Below the pieces are notes generated by a model that saw only the letters and a list, made by a program, of their open reading frames with translations, had not been told where the DNA came from and ran no database searches. Shown here piece after piece: positions 8,678 to 17,235 of a stretch of 64,000 nt of DNA. The translations under genes were made by a program, and so were the position numbers. Source of the DNA: Cronobacter sakazakii (GTDB taxonomy: Bacteria > Pseudomonadota > Gammaproteobacteria > Enterobacterales > Enterobacteriaceae); assembly GCF_000982825.1 (NCBI RefSeq), contig NZ_CP011047.1, positions 2,728,001 through 2,792,000 on the forward strand, written 5' to 3'. Each line of letters opens with the position of its first letter. Within the stretch, counting starts at the first letter, position 1.

Positions 8678-9188
8678 AGTGATGTCCTTTCGCCAGAGAG
8701 AACTGCAGGAAGCAGCCATAATGAAATAGTACGACGTACACGCCCCGAAAGAATGTGAAGCCGCTTTAATAACGGTGAAACACGGCTTTTGAATACATTA
8801 GCTATTCTTATCAAAGGAATAATTTAACCATTATTTCCGTTCTGTAACATCTTGTAACATAAGCGCAGGATGCATCCTGACACCGCTTTATCCCCTTTTC
8901 GTTCAAAAATGCATCATTAGCATGCTTCTTATTATTTGACGTAACTCACTGTTTTAAATCGGTAAGTTGATTTAAGTACTCCCCGGATAGTACTGTTTCT
9001 TTTATAGTGACCACCCGTGATCACGTGATGTTAAATAGTTGCAAATGTAAAGTATGGCCGACTGCTACACCGTAGTTAAGGGTGAATAAATATTCGGAAT
9101 TTTACGCATTGCCAGGCGTCTGTTTGGTTAATTTTTATACAAAAGAAAAGCAATCCTGATGGTTTTTTAGTGACTTTTTCCGAAAATA

Positions 9189-9204
9189 TGTGATACTCGT
9201 CACA
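9189..9204 (+). promoter_or_regulatory. CRP site upstream of flhDC
   Basis: TGTGA-TACTCG-TCACA is a perfect CRP palindrome. Its centre lies about 293 bp before the flhD start. CRP activates flhDC in E. coli, so this is probably the functional site, with the transcript starting some 70 bp further on. Confidence 0.75.
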
Positions 9205-9300
9205 CTTTTTCTAAAATCTTTTCACAAGCACGTTGTGTGAACGGTGTCCGCCGAGTACGATTTGCTCGATTTAGGAAAAATCTTAAGCAAGTGTAAGGAA

Positions 9301-9399
9301 ATGATGAAAGGCGTGCACGGAGCCTGCCAGGGACAATCGAATTTGACGGGAACACTGTTCACCGACAAGTCTGGTTTCACCGATGCATTTTGGCCGTAA
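9301..9399 (+). CDS. Possible 32-codon upstream open reading frame in the flhDC leader
   Basis: AAGGAA stands directly before ATGATG, and the frame of 32 codons (MMKGVHGACQGQSNL…) ends at TAA 9397-9399, 90 bases before flhD. If transcription starts about 70 bp after the CRP site, the frame sits at the very beginning of the mRNA. The peptide has no recognisable domain. It may be a regulatory leader or chance; conservation of frame in relatives would decide. Confidence 0.3.
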   Translation: MMKGVHGACQGQSNLTGTLFTDKSGFTDAFWP

Positions 9400-9489
9400 C
9401 GATTTATTTTTTTACCGGGATTTGCCCGGCGACATCACGGGGTGCGGCTTCGCCGCGTTAAAATAATAGTTTGTTATTGGATGGGAAAA

Positions 9490-9840
9490 ATGCATACATC
9501 CGAGTTGCTGAAACATATCTACGACATCAACCTGTCATATCTGTTACTTGCACAGCGTCTGATCAGTCAGGATAAAGCGTCTGCGATGTTTCGCCTGGGA
9601 ATTAGCGAAGAGATGGCGTCCACACTGGGCGATCTGACTCTGCCGCAAATGGTGAAACTGGCTGAAACGAACCAGCTTGTCTGTCAGTTCCGTTTTCAGG
9701 ATCATCAGTCGATCACGCGTTTAACACAAGAATCACGCGTTGACGATCTGCAACAGATCCACACCGGTATTCTGCTCTCTACGCGTCTGCTCAACGAAGC
9801 CAGCGGCACCGAAGACGTCGCCAGGAAGAAAAGGGCATAA
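9490..9840 (+). CDS. flhD: Flagellar master regulator subunit FlhD
   Basis: FlhD forms the FlhD4C2 complex that activates class 2 flagellar promoters with sigma-70. The 116 residues starting MHTSELLKHIYDIN equal the E. coli protein, and the frame continues through conserved VDDLQQIHTGI to RKKRA. An in-frame ATG three codons upstream (9481) is also possible; the start chosen is the one given for E. coli. flhC follows after three bases. Control is probably at the CRP site and in the leader upstream. Confidence 0.95.
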   Translation: MHTSELLKHIYDINLSYLLLAQRLISQDKASAMFRLGISEEMASTLGDLTLPQMVKLAETNQLVCQFRFQDHQSITRLTQESRVDDLQQIHTGILLSTRLLNEASGTEDVARKKRA

Positions 9841-9843
9841 CGT

Positions 9844-10425
9844 ATGACCGACAAGAGCATTGTTCAGGAAGCCCGTGATATCCAGCTCGCCATGGAACTC
9901 ATTACCCTTGGCGCACGTTTACAGATGCTGGAAAGTGAAACGCAACTTAGCCGCGGTAGACTCATCAAACTTTATAAAGAGCTGCGGGGCAGCCCGCCGC
10001 CAAAAGGTATGTTGCCCTTTTCCACGGACTGGTTCATGACCTGGGAGCAGAACATCCACGCATCGATGTTCTGTAACGCCTGGCAGTATCTGCTACGCAC
10101 CGGGTTGTGTTCAGGCGTTGACGCGGTTATCAAAGCGTACCGTCTGTACCTGGAGCAATGCCCGCAAGAAAACGAAGAAGGCCCGCTGCTGGCGCTTACC
10201 CGCGCCTGGACGCTGGTCCGTTTCGTGGACAGCGGAATGCTTGAATTATCGCGCTGCAACAGCTGCGGCGGTAATTTTGTTACTCATGCACACCAGCCGG
10301 TTGGCAGCTTCGCATGCAGCCTGTGCCAGCCACCGTCTCGCGCCGTAAAAAGACGTAAACTTTCGCGAGATGCTGCCGATATTATTCCACAACTGCTGGA
10401 TGAACAGGTCGAACAGGCCGTTTAA
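9844..10425 (+). CDS. flhC: Flagellar master regulator subunit FlhC
   Basis: FlhC is the DNA-contacting partner of FlhD. At 193 residues it has the zinc site Cys138, Cys141, Cys158 and Cys161 (CNSC and CSLC motifs), all present. It starts three bases after the flhD stop. Its 3' end contains a sigma-28 promoter for the motA operon at 10356-10382, so the coding sequence carries a second signal. A strong terminator follows at 10452. Confidence 0.96.
   Translation: MTDKSIVQEARDIQLAMELITLGARLQMLESETQLSRGRLIKLYKELRGSPPPKGMLPFSTDWFMTWEQNIHASMFCNAWQYLLRTGLCSGVDAVIKAYRLYLEQCPQENEEGPLLALTRAWTLVRFVDSGMLELSRCNSCGGNFVTHAHQPVGSFACSLCQPPSRAVKRRKLSRDAADIIPQLLDEQVEQAV
10356..10382 (+). promoter_or_regulatory. 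Sigma-28 (FliA) promoter inside flhC for motAB-cheAW
   Basis: TAAACTTT, 11 bases, GCCGATAT. This matches the FliA consensus TAAAGTTT-N11-GCCGATAA at 14 of 16 fixed positions with the correct spacing. The expected start is near 10389. Confidence 0.75.
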
Positions 10426-10483
10426 CCGGATAGGTGTGGAAAACCACTCCAGCAGCGGCCCAAAAGGCCGCTGCTTTTTTTTT
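10389..10483 (+). ncRNA. motR: Candidate MotR-like sigma-28-dependent small RNA / motA leader
   Basis: The FliA promoter inside flhC followed by the terminator at 10452-10483 defines an RNA of about 95 nt. In E. coli the Hfq-binding sRNA MotR comes from the motA 5' leader under FliA control, so position and regulation agree. Full operon transcripts must read through the hairpin. The 5' end is estimated from the promoter. Confidence 0.5.
10452..10483 (+). terminator. Rho-independent terminator after flhC
   Basis: GCAGCGGCC, loop CAAAA, GGCCGCTGC, then nine T residues. It ends flhDC transcription and lies inside the leader of the motA operon. Confidence 0.9.
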
Positions 10484-10556
10484 CCTAACTGAAACCGGCA
10501 ACGTTTTCTGCTCACCTGAACATCCTCGCCATAGCCAACAGCGGAAGGATGATGTC

Positions 10557-11444
10557 GTGCTGATTTTAATAGGTTACCTGGTCATTCTGGGAACGGTCTT
10601 CGGTGGTTACATGATTACCGGAGGAGAGCTTGGTGCACTCTATCAACCTGCTGAATTAATCATTATCGGCGGGGCGGGTGTGGGTGCGTTTATCGTCGGT
10701 AACAACGGGAAAGCCATCAAAGGCACGCTGAAGGCGCTGCCGCTGCTGTTTCGCCGTTCGAAATACACCAAAAGTATGTACATGGATCTGATGGCGCTGC
10801 TGTATCGCCTGATGACCAAATCGCGCCAGCAGGGCATGTTCTCGCTGGAGCGTGATATCGAGAACCCGAAAGAGAGCGAAATCTTCACCAGCTACCCGCG
10901 CATTCTGGCGGACAACACCATGCTGGAGTTCATCACCGATTATCTGCGTCTCATCATCAGCGGCAACATGAACACCTTTGAGATTGAAGCGCTGATGGAC
11001 GAAGAGATCGAAACGCACGAAAGCGAGGCGGAAGTCCCGGCCAACAGCCTGGCGCTGATGGGCGACTCGCTCCCGGCGTTCGGGATCGTGGCGGCGGTAA
11101 TGGGCGTGGTGCACGCGCTGGCGTCGGCTGACCGCCCGGCGGCAGAGCTCGGCGCGCTTATCGCTCACGCGATGGTGGGGACATTCCTCGGCATCCTGCT
11201 GGCTTACGGCTTCGTGTCGCCGCTTGCGACCGTGCTGCGCCAGAAGAGCGCCGAAACCACCAAAATGATGCAGTGCGTGAAAGTGACGCTGCTGTCGAGC
11301 CTTAACGGTTACGCGCCGCCTATCGCCGTAGAGTTTGGTCGTAAGACGCTCTACTCCAGCGAGCGTCCGTCCTTCACTGAGCTGGATGAACACGTTCGCG
11401 CGGTGAAATCGCCTAACCAGCAGCAGGTGACAGAAGACGCATGA
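10557..11444 (+). CDS. motA: Flagellar stator protein MotA
   Basis: MotA forms the proton-conducting stator with MotB in the inner membrane. The 295 residues equal E. coli MotA. I start it at GTG 10557 because GGAAGGA lies just upstream and the protein then opens MLILIGYLVILGTVFGG as in E. coli. Four membrane segments and the rotor-contact residues Arg90 and Glu98 in the cytoplasmic loop are present. Its end overlaps motB by four bases (ATGA). Transcription is expected from the FliA promoter in flhC. Confidence 0.96.
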   Translation: MLILIGYLVILGTVFGGYMITGGELGALYQPAELIIIGGAGVGAFIVGNNGKAIKGTLKALPLLFRRSKYTKSMYMDLMALLYRLMTKSRQQGMFSLERDIENPKESEIFTSYPRILADNTMLEFITDYLRLIISGNMNTFEIEALMDEEIETHESEAEVPANSLALMGDSLPAFGIVAAVMGVVHALASADRPAAELGALIAHAMVGTFLGILLAYGFVSPLATVLRQKSAETTKMMQCVKVTLLSSLNGYAPPIAVEFGRKTLYSSERPSFTELDEHVRAVKSPNQQQVTEDA

Positions 11445-12373
11445 AAAACAGCAACCACCCCGTCGTTATCGTAAAAAAGCGCAAGCATAAAGGCCACGGC
11501 GGCGGTTCGCACGGCTCGTGGAAAATCGCTTACGCCGACTTTATGACAGCCATGATGGCCTTCTTCCTGGTGATGTGGCTTATCTCCATCTCCAGCCCGA
11601 AGGAGCTGACGCAGATTGCGGAATATTTCCGCACGCCGCTGTCGGCCGCCATCACCGGCGGGCATCGCATCGCCGATAGCGAAAGCCCAATTCCGGGGGG
11701 TGGAGATGATGTCACGCAGTCGCAGGGCGAAGTAAAAAAACAAGAGCCGAATATCGACGAGCTGAAAAAACGCATGGAGCGTAACCGCCTGCAAAAACTG
11801 CGTGGCGATCTGGATCAGCTTATCGAAGCGGACCCGAAACTGCGTGCGCTGCGCCCGCATCTGCGCATCGATCTCGTGCAGGAAGGGCTGCGTATTCAGA
11901 TTATCGACAGCCAGAACCGCCCGATGTTTAAAACCGGCAGTGCCGAAGTCGAGCCGTATATGCGCGACATCCTGCGCGCCATCGCGCCGGTGCTGAACGG
12001 GATACCGAATAAAGTGAGCCTGTCAGGCCACACCGATGACTTCCCGTACGCCAACGGCGAACGCGGCTACAGCAACTGGGAACTCTCGGCAGACCGCGCC
12101 AACGCGTCGCGTCGCGAGCTGGTTATCGGCGGGCTTGATGATGGCAAAGTTCTGCGCGTGGTGGGCATGGCCGCCACGATGCGCCTGGCGGAGAAAGGCG
12201 CGAATGAAGCCCTGAACCGCCGCATAAGTTTGCTGGTACTCAACAAGCAGTCGGAAGATGCCATCGTGCATGAAAATGCCGAAAGCGAAAATGAGTCACT
12301 GAGCGTATTACAACAACCGGGCGCCGTCCCCCCGGCCTCAAACCCAACACCGTCCCAACCGGTTACGAGGTGA
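11441..12373 (+). CDS. motB: Flagellar stator protein MotB
   Basis: MotB has one membrane helix with the proton-carrying aspartate in YADFMTAMMAFF (Asp33, equal to Asp32 of E. coli) and a C-terminal OmpA-like peptidoglycan-binding domain with LSGHTDD and NWELSADRAN. At 310 residues it is of normal length. It overlaps motA and lies four bases before cheA. The last 50 residues are rich in Ser, Pro and Asn and are probably unstructured. Confidence 0.96.
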   Translation: MKNSNHPVVIVKKRKHKGHGGGSHGSWKIAYADFMTAMMAFFLVMWLISISSPKELTQIAEYFRTPLSAAITGGHRIADSESPIPGGGDDVTQSQGEVKKQEPNIDELKKRMERNRLQKLRGDLDQLIEADPKLRALRPHLRIDLVQEGLRIQIIDSQNRPMFKTGSAEVEPYMRDILRAIAPVLNGIPNKVSLSGHTDDFPYANGERGYSNWELSADRANASRRELVIGGLDDGKVLRVVGMAATMRLAEKGANEALNRRISLLVLNKQSEDAIVHENAESENESLSVLQQPGAVPPASNPTPSQPVTR

Positions 12374-12377
12374 TAGC

Positions 12378-14393
12378 GTGAGTATGGATATTAGCGATTT
12401 TTATCAGACATTTTTCGATGAGGCTGACGAACTGTTGGCTGACATGGAGCAGCATTTGCTCGATCTGGTGCCCGAAGCACCCGATGCCGAACAGCTAAAT
12501 GCCATATTCCGCGCCGCGCACTCCATCAAGGGTGGCGCGGGAACCTTTGGCTTCACCATCCTGCAGGAAACCACCCATCTGATGGAAAACCTGCTGGATG
12601 AAGCACGTCGGGGTGAAATGCAACTCAACACCGACATTATCAACCTGTTTTTGGAAACCAAAGATATTATGCAGGAACAGCTTGACGCTTATAAAAGCTC
12701 TTCGGAGCCGGACGCAGCCAGCTTTGAATACATCTGTCAGGCACTGCGCCAACTGGCGCTCGAAGCCAAAGGCGAAGCGCCTGCGGCGGCGGCGAAACTC
12801 TCTGTTGTTGAAACAGAAACTGCGGCACCTGCGGCCAGTGCACCCACGGATGGCGGCAAGCTGCGCATAAAGCTTGGCAAACTCAAAGGCAATGAAATCG
12901 AACTCCTGCAGGAAGAGCTCGGTAATCTCGGCGCCTTAAGCCAGATTGAAAAGGGCGCCGATCACCTGATCGCCACTCTTGAAACCAGCGCCAGCGCAGA
13001 TGACATCACCGCGGTGCTCTGCTTTGTCATCGAAGGCGATCAGATTGAGTTCCTGCCGCTGCCTGCCGCTGATGAAGCGCCTGCTGTCGCGGCCGCGCCG
13101 GTGGTGGAAGCCGCGCCTGCGCCTGCGCCTGTGGCCGCACCGGTCGCGAAAGCGCCTGCCGCCAGCGCCCCACGCGCCGAGCAGAACAAACCGGCCCGCG
13201 AAAAAGAAAACACCAGTATTCGTGTAGCGGTGGAGAAAGTTGACCAACTGATAAACCTGGTGGGCGAGCTGGTTATTACCCAGTCGATGCTCCAGCAGCG
13301 CTCCAATGAGCTTGACCCGGTCACCCACGGCGACCTGATCACCAGCATGAGTCAGTTACAACGTAACGCCCGCGATCTGCAGGAATCGGTCATGTCCATC
13401 CGTATGATGCCGATGGAATACGTCTTCAGCCGCTTCCCGCGTCTGGTGCGCGATCTGGCGAGCAAACTTGGCAAGCAGGTTGAACTGACCCTGCAGGGCA
13501 GCTCCACCGAACTCGATAAGAGCCTGATTGAACGCATTATCGACCCGTTAACGCACCTGGTGCGTAACAGCCTCGATCACGGTATCGAATCGCCGGAAAA
13601 ACGCGCCGCTGCGGGTAAATCCCCGGTGGGCAACCTGATCCTCTCCGCAGAACATCAGGGCGGCAACATTTGCATTGAAGTGACCGACGACGGCGCTGGC
13701 CTCAACCGCGAGCGTATCCTTGCGAAAGCGATGTCTCAGGGCATGGCCGTCAGTGAAAGCATGACCGATGACGAAGTGGGCATGCTCATCTTCGCGCCGG
13801 GCTTCTCCACGGCAGAGCAGGTGACCGATGTTTCCGGTCGCGGCGTCGGCATGGACGTGGTGAAACGTAACATTCAGGAGATGGGCGGCCATGTTGAGAT
13901 CGCCTCCCGTCAGGGCCAGGGCACGACGATTCGTATCCTGCTGCCGCTGACGCTGGCTATCCTCGATGGCATGTCGGTTAAGGTAAACGAAGAAGTCTTT
14001 ATTCTGCCGTTGAACGCGGTCATGGAGTCGCTGCAGCCGCGTGAAGAAGATCTGCATCCGCTGGCAGGCGGCGAGCGCGTACTGGAAGTGCGTGGCGAAT
14101 ATCTGCCGCTGGTGGAGTTGTGGAAAGTCTTTGATGTGCAAGGGGCGAAAACCGAAGCGACGCAGGGCATTGTCGTTATCCTGCAAAGCGCCGGTCGCCG
14201 TTATGCACTGCTGGTCGATCAGCTGATTGGTCAGCACCAGGTCGTCGTGAAAAACCTTGAGAGTAACTATCGCAAGGTGCCGGGTATTTCGGCCGCCACG
14301 ATCCTGGGCGATGGTAGCGTGGCGCTGATTGTTGATGTATCCGCGCTGCAAAGTTTAAACCGTGAGCAACGTCTGGCGCCGACCGCCGCCTGA
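12378..14393 (+). CDS. cheA: Chemotaxis histidine kinase CheA
   Basis: CheA phosphorylates CheY and CheB in response to the receptors. The 671 residues run P1 with phospho-acceptor His48 (AAHSIKGGAGTFGF), P2 at about 160-225, an Ala/Pro-rich linker at about 227-270, the P3 dimer helices, the P4 kinase with NSLDHGIESPEKR and GRGVGMDVVK, and a CheW-like P5. The protein is about 17 residues longer than in E. coli, mostly in the Ala/Pro linker. It begins with GTG (VSMDISDFYQ) four bases after motB; Met3 could be an internal start. Confidence 0.97.
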   Translation: MSMDISDFYQTFFDEADELLADMEQHLLDLVPEAPDAEQLNAIFRAAHSIKGGAGTFGFTILQETTHLMENLLDEARRGEMQLNTDIINLFLETKDIMQEQLDAYKSSSEPDAASFEYICQALRQLALEAKGEAPAAAAKLSVVETETAAPAASAPTDGGKLRIKLGKLKGNEIELLQEELGNLGALSQIEKGADHLIATLETSASADDITAVLCFVIEGDQIEFLPLPAADEAPAVAAAPVVEAAPAPAPVAAPVAKAPAASAPRAEQNKPAREKENTSIRVAVEKVDQLINLVGELVITQSMLQQRSNELDPVTHGDLITSMSQLQRNARDLQESVMSIRMMPMEYVFSRFPRLVRDLASKLGKQVELTLQGSSTELDKSLIERIIDPLTHLVRNSLDHGIESPEKRAAAGKSPVGNLILSAEHQGGNICIEVTDDGAGLNRERILAKAMSQGMAVSESMTDDEVGMLIFAPGFSTAEQVTDVSGRGVGMDVVKRNIQEMGGHVEIASRQGQGTTIRILLPLTLAILDGMSVKVNEEVFILPLNAVMESLQPREEDLHPLAGGERVLEVRGEYLPLVELWKVFDVQGAKTEATQGIVVILQSAGRRYALLVDQLIGQHQVVVKNLESNYRKVPGISAATILGDGSVALIVDVSALQSLNREQRLAPTAA

Positions 14394-14421
14394 AGCCACT
14401 ATCGTAGAAAAGGTAAGTAAT

Positions 14422-14925
14422 ATGACCGGTATGAGCAACGTCACTAAACTGGCCGGCGAGCCGTCTGGCCAGGAGTTCCTGGTATTCACTCTGGGCGACG
14501 AAGAATATGGTATCGATATTCTGAAAGTGCAGGAGATCCGCGGTTACGATCAGGTAACCCGTATCGCCAACACGCCGTCTTTCATTAAAGGCGTCACCAA
14601 CCTGCGCGGTGTTATCGTGCCTATCGTTGACCTGCGCGTGAAGTTTGAGCAGGGCGATGTGGAATATAATGAAAACACCGTGGTTATCGTACTGAACTTC
14701 GGCCAGCGCGTGGTCGGTATCGTGGTGGATGGCGTCTCTGACGTGCTGTCTCTCACGGCCGAGCAGATCCGCCCGGCACCGGAATTCGCTGTGACGCTCT
14801 CCACAGAATACCTGACAGGCCTCGGCGCTATTGGCGAACGCATGCTGATTCTGGTACACATTGAGAAGCTGCTCAACAGCGAAGAGATGGAGCTGATTGA
14901 CAGCGCAACCGCCCGCGTGGCGTGA
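14422..14925 (+). CDS. cheW: Chemotaxis coupling protein CheW
   Basis: CheW links receptors to CheA. At 167 residues it equals E. coli CheW, starting MTGMSNVTKLAGEPSGQEF; the ATG at 14422 is chosen for that match, the upstream frame being shared with the end of cheA. A strong terminator 21 bases later ends the motAB-cheAW unit, whereas in E. coli tar follows directly. Confidence 0.96.
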   Translation: MTGMSNVTKLAGEPSGQEFLVFTLGDEEYGIDILKVQEIRGYDQVTRIANTPSFIKGVTNLRGVIVPIVDLRVKFEQGDVEYNENTVVIVLNFGQRVVGIVVDGVSDVLSLTAEQIRPAPEFAVTLSTEYLTGLGAIGERMLILVHIEKLLNSEEMELIDSATARVA

Positions 14926-14946
14926 CAACAAGAAAAGCAGTGGCAC

Positions 14947-14971
14947 GGGGCGCGAAAGCGCCCCTTTTTTT
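14947..14971 (+). terminator. Rho-independent terminator after cheW
   Basis: GGGGCGC, tetraloop GAAA, GCGCCCC and seven T residues. It isolates the motAB-cheAW unit from the fimbrial operon that follows. Confidence 0.92.
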
Positions 14972-15321
14972 CGCCTGTTCACAGGCGAAGGAGGAGCCTG
15001 ACGACATCGCACCGACAGAGAAAAGAGCCGCACTACCCGCTAAGCAGGGGGGCTTATAATGTGACGTAAATCACATACCAATTAATATATCATTTACCGT
15101 TTACATTCTGAAACGTTCAATAAAACCTAACTGTCTGTAATAAAAGGTTTTTCCCTTCTCCTCAGACGCCTCGTTGATGTTTTTAACAACTTTTGTGATG
15201 TTTTGAAACATAAACTAAATTTCAGATTAGCGTCTCGTCTGACGCGCTGCGCTTTATGGCTAAGGCCACTTGCCCGGCCTGCCAGCGCGTCACTTCCGTT
15301 TTGAGTTTGAGGGGATCCACG
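14972..15321 (+). promoter_or_regulatory. AT-rich control region of the fimbrial operon
   Basis: About 350 bp, AT-rich in contrast to its neighbours. It holds a TATAAT hexamer at 15055-15060 that touches a perfect CRP palindrome at 15060-15075, then a weak TACATT hexamer at 15102-15107. No gene is seen. The A+T content would suit binding by H-NS, which is an inference only. Confidence 0.5.
15060..15075 (+). promoter_or_regulatory. CRP site upstream of the fimbrial operon
   Basis: TGTGA-CGTAAA-TCACA is a perfect palindrome match to the CRP consensus, 247 bp before the first pilin gene. CRP could activate a promoter about 40-60 bp downstream or block the TATAAT element that it overlaps. Confidence 0.7.
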
Positions 15322-15888
15322 ATGAAAACACGTCTGTTAGCGGTTATCTTCGGTGCCGGTGTCATGCTGAGCGCGCCGGCAAGTTATGCGGTCACCAGCA
15401 GCGGGACCATCGGCGCAACCTTAACGCTGACTAATGGTTGCCTGATCAACGGCTCCCCAAGCCAGAACGGGATCAACTTCGGTACGCTGAACTTCGGGAC
15501 CAGCCCGGCGACATTCTCCACGCTGACCACCCAGTTAACGGGCGCGGGCGGCGGCAACACCTTCTCCATTCAGTGCACCACGCCGGAATACACCGTGCAG
15601 ATAACCGGCAGTACCAACCAGGCGCCGGGTACCGTTGTTGGCACGCCGGGCACGCCGGGGCGTTATCTGGTCAATACCACAAACACCGCGCAGGGCGTGG
15701 CGTACAGCCTCTACAGCGACAGTGCCTTCCAGAACGTGATCGCGAACAACGCCTCCATTCCGGCCGCGTCGACGACCGGTGGCGTGAGTAACTACACCAT
15801 CTATGGCCGTATTCAGGGCGGCGGTAACAGCGTGACCGTCGTACCGGGCACCTACACCGACACCATTAACGTCAGCGTCACCTACTAA
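15322..15888 (+). CDS. Spore-coat-U-domain major pilin (CsuA/B-like)
   Basis: This 188-residue secreted protein has a signal peptide at 1-24 (…SAPASYA, cut near Val25) and one spore coat protein U domain: a Cys-containing first strand (LTNGCLING), the GTLNFG motif, and a final strand GTYTDTINVSVTY of the alternating pattern used for donor-strand exchange. Such proteins are the shaft subunits of archaic chaperone-usher pili such as Acinetobacter Csu, which attach cells to surfaces. GAGGGGATCC precedes the chosen ATG; the frame extends 22 codons further upstream without a signal peptide. It is the first and presumably most expressed gene of a five-gene operon. Confidence 0.85.
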   Translation: MKTRLLAVIFGAGVMLSAPASYAVTSSGTIGATLTLTNGCLINGSPSQNGINFGTLNFGTSPATFSTLTTQLTGAGGGNTFSIQCTTPEYTVQITGSTNQAPGTVVGTPGTPGRYLVNTTNTAQGVAYSLYSDSAFQNVIANNASIPAASTTGGVSNYTIYGRIQGGGNSVTVVPGTYTDTINVSVTY

Positions 15889-15905
15889 GCGTCAGCAGGG
15901 CCGCG

Positions 15906-16460
15906 ATGAGGATGAAGGGCAACCGGCAGCGGTTGCCCCTGGGGAGCGCTGTGCGGCGCATTCTGTGGGGGACGGCTGGCCTGTTAGCGGTGAGCGGCAA
16001 CGCGCAGGCCGTCACGACGCAGTCGTTTCAGGTAAGCGCCACTGTCGCCGCCGGGTGTTCGGTCACGACCGGCACGGGCGGCGTCATGGGATCGCTCAAC
16101 TTCGGCACCCATACCGGCGTCGAAAGCACGCGCGTCAGTACCAGTTTTGTGCCGTCTTCCTCGTTATTGCTCGCCTGTACGCCAGGCGTGGCGCTCAGCA
16201 TGAGCATCAACGGCGGCCAGAACTACGGCTCATCGGTGCGCAACATGGTGCGCGGCGGCGGTACCGAACGGGTGCCGTATCGTCTCTATACGTCGAGCTC
16301 GCTCAATGCGGCGAGTGAAATCGGCGTCAACCAGGCAGTTTCCATCGCCTACAGCAACAGCAATAATATTTCGCTGCCTCTCTTTGGCGCAGCGCAGCTC
16401 ACGGGCTTTAGCCCCGCCGGCAGCTATACCGACACGCTGACGGTGACATTATCATGGTGA
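15906..16460 (+). CDS. Spore-coat-U-domain minor pilin
   Basis: This 184-residue protein has a basic N-terminus, a hydrophobic core and a cleavage site after SGNAQA (about residue 36). The mature part is a single spore-coat-U domain: AAGCSV, GSLNFGTH, RLYTSSS and the terminal strand GSYTDTLTVTLSW. It is probably a minor subunit in the pilus, equivalent to CsuA or CsuB. It starts 17 bases after the first pilin; a second ATG two codons in is possible. Confidence 0.8.
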   Translation: MRMKGNRQRLPLGSAVRRILWGTAGLLAVSGNAQAVTTQSFQVSATVAAGCSVTTGTGGVMGSLNFGTHTGVESTRVSTSFVPSSSLLLACTPGVALSMSINGGQNYGSSVRNMVRGGGTERVPYRLYTSSSLNAASEIGVNQAVSIAYSNSNNISLPLFGAAQLTGFSPAGSYTDTLTVTLSW

Positions 16461-16476
16461 TACAGGGAGAGCAGAC

Positions 16477-17235
16477 ATGATGCAGTGCGCAACGTCTCTC
16501 AGGCGGCTCGGACTGGCCGCCGCGTTTTGGCTGACCACAGGCAGCGCCTGGTCGGCCGGCAATATGCTTATCTGGCCCATCGATCCTTACCTCGCGCCCG
16601 GCGACAACGCGGCGGAGTTGTGGATTCAGAATCAGGGCGCCACGCCGATGACCATGCAGGTGCGCATTGTGCGCTGGCGGCAGGAGGGCGGCAACGAGCG
16701 CTACCAGCAGCAGCAGGATGTGGTGGCAAGCCCACCGATTGTACGTATCGACGGCGGTAAAAAGCAGCTCATCCGCCTGATAAGCCAGGCGCAGATCCCG
16801 ACGGGCGTCGAGCAGGCGTACCGTATCGTGGTGGATGAGATCCCGCAGCCCACCGAGCCTGGCAAACCGCAGCTCGGCCTGAAACTGCAAATGCGCTATT
16901 CGATTCCGCTTTTCGCGTACGGCCAGGGCGTCGCCACCGAGCGCGCGGGCACGCATCACGCTTATTTACAGCCGGAAAATCTCTCCTGGCGGGTCGTCAG
17001 AGATAACGGCCAGCCCGCGATTGAAATTGCCAACCGGGATCAGATCCACGCGCGCATCAGCAAAGTGACGGTACAGCAGGGCGGCAAATCCCGCGTGCTG
17101 GCGGAAGGATTGCTGGGTTATGTGTTGCCAGGCCAGACGCGCATCTTTCCGCTGCCAGCGGGCGTGTCGCAGCCGACGCAGCTTAGCGCCTCCGTCAACG
17201 CCCGCGAGGGGACATGGCAGGCCGCCGCCCGGTGA
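16477..17235 (+). CDS. Periplasmic fimbrial chaperone (CsuC-like)
   Basis: This 252-residue protein has a signal peptide (about 1-26, …GSAWSA) and the two immunoglobulin domains of PapD-type chaperones. The subunit-binding stretch SPPIVRIDGGKKQLIRLI carries the basic and hydrophobic residues expected, and a conserved EQAYRIVVDEIP follows. It holds pilin subunits until they reach the usher. It overlaps the usher gene by 22 bases, which suggests coupled translation. Confidence 0.88.
   Translation: MMQCATSLRRLGLAAAFWLTTGSAWSAGNMLIWPIDPYLAPGDNAAELWIQNQGATPMTMQVRIVRWRQEGGNERYQQQQDVVASPPIVRIDGGKKQLIRLISQAQIPTGVEQAYRIVVDEIPQPTEPGKPQLGLKLQMRYSIPLFAYGQGVATERAGTHHAYLQPENLSWRVVRDNGQPAIEIANRDQIHARISKVTVQQGGKSRVLAEGLLGYVLPGQTRIFPLPAGVSQPTQLSASVNAREGTWQAAAR

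Larger units (their letters stand above)
8678..9489 (+). promoter_or_regulatory. Long flhDC control region and leader
   Basis: About 800 bp separate uspC from flhD. The AT-rich part (8720-9240) holds a perfect CRP palindrome at 9189-9204 and no open frame that I would call. The last 200 bp probably form the flhDC mRNA leader. They contain a short open frame (9301-9399), a CCGGG/CCCGG stem near 9417-9431, a GCGGCTTCGCCGC stem near 9443-9455 and GGA triplets next to the flhD start, which is where CsrA and small RNAs act in E. coli. No insertion sequence is present, unlike some K-12 strains. Confidence 0.6.
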
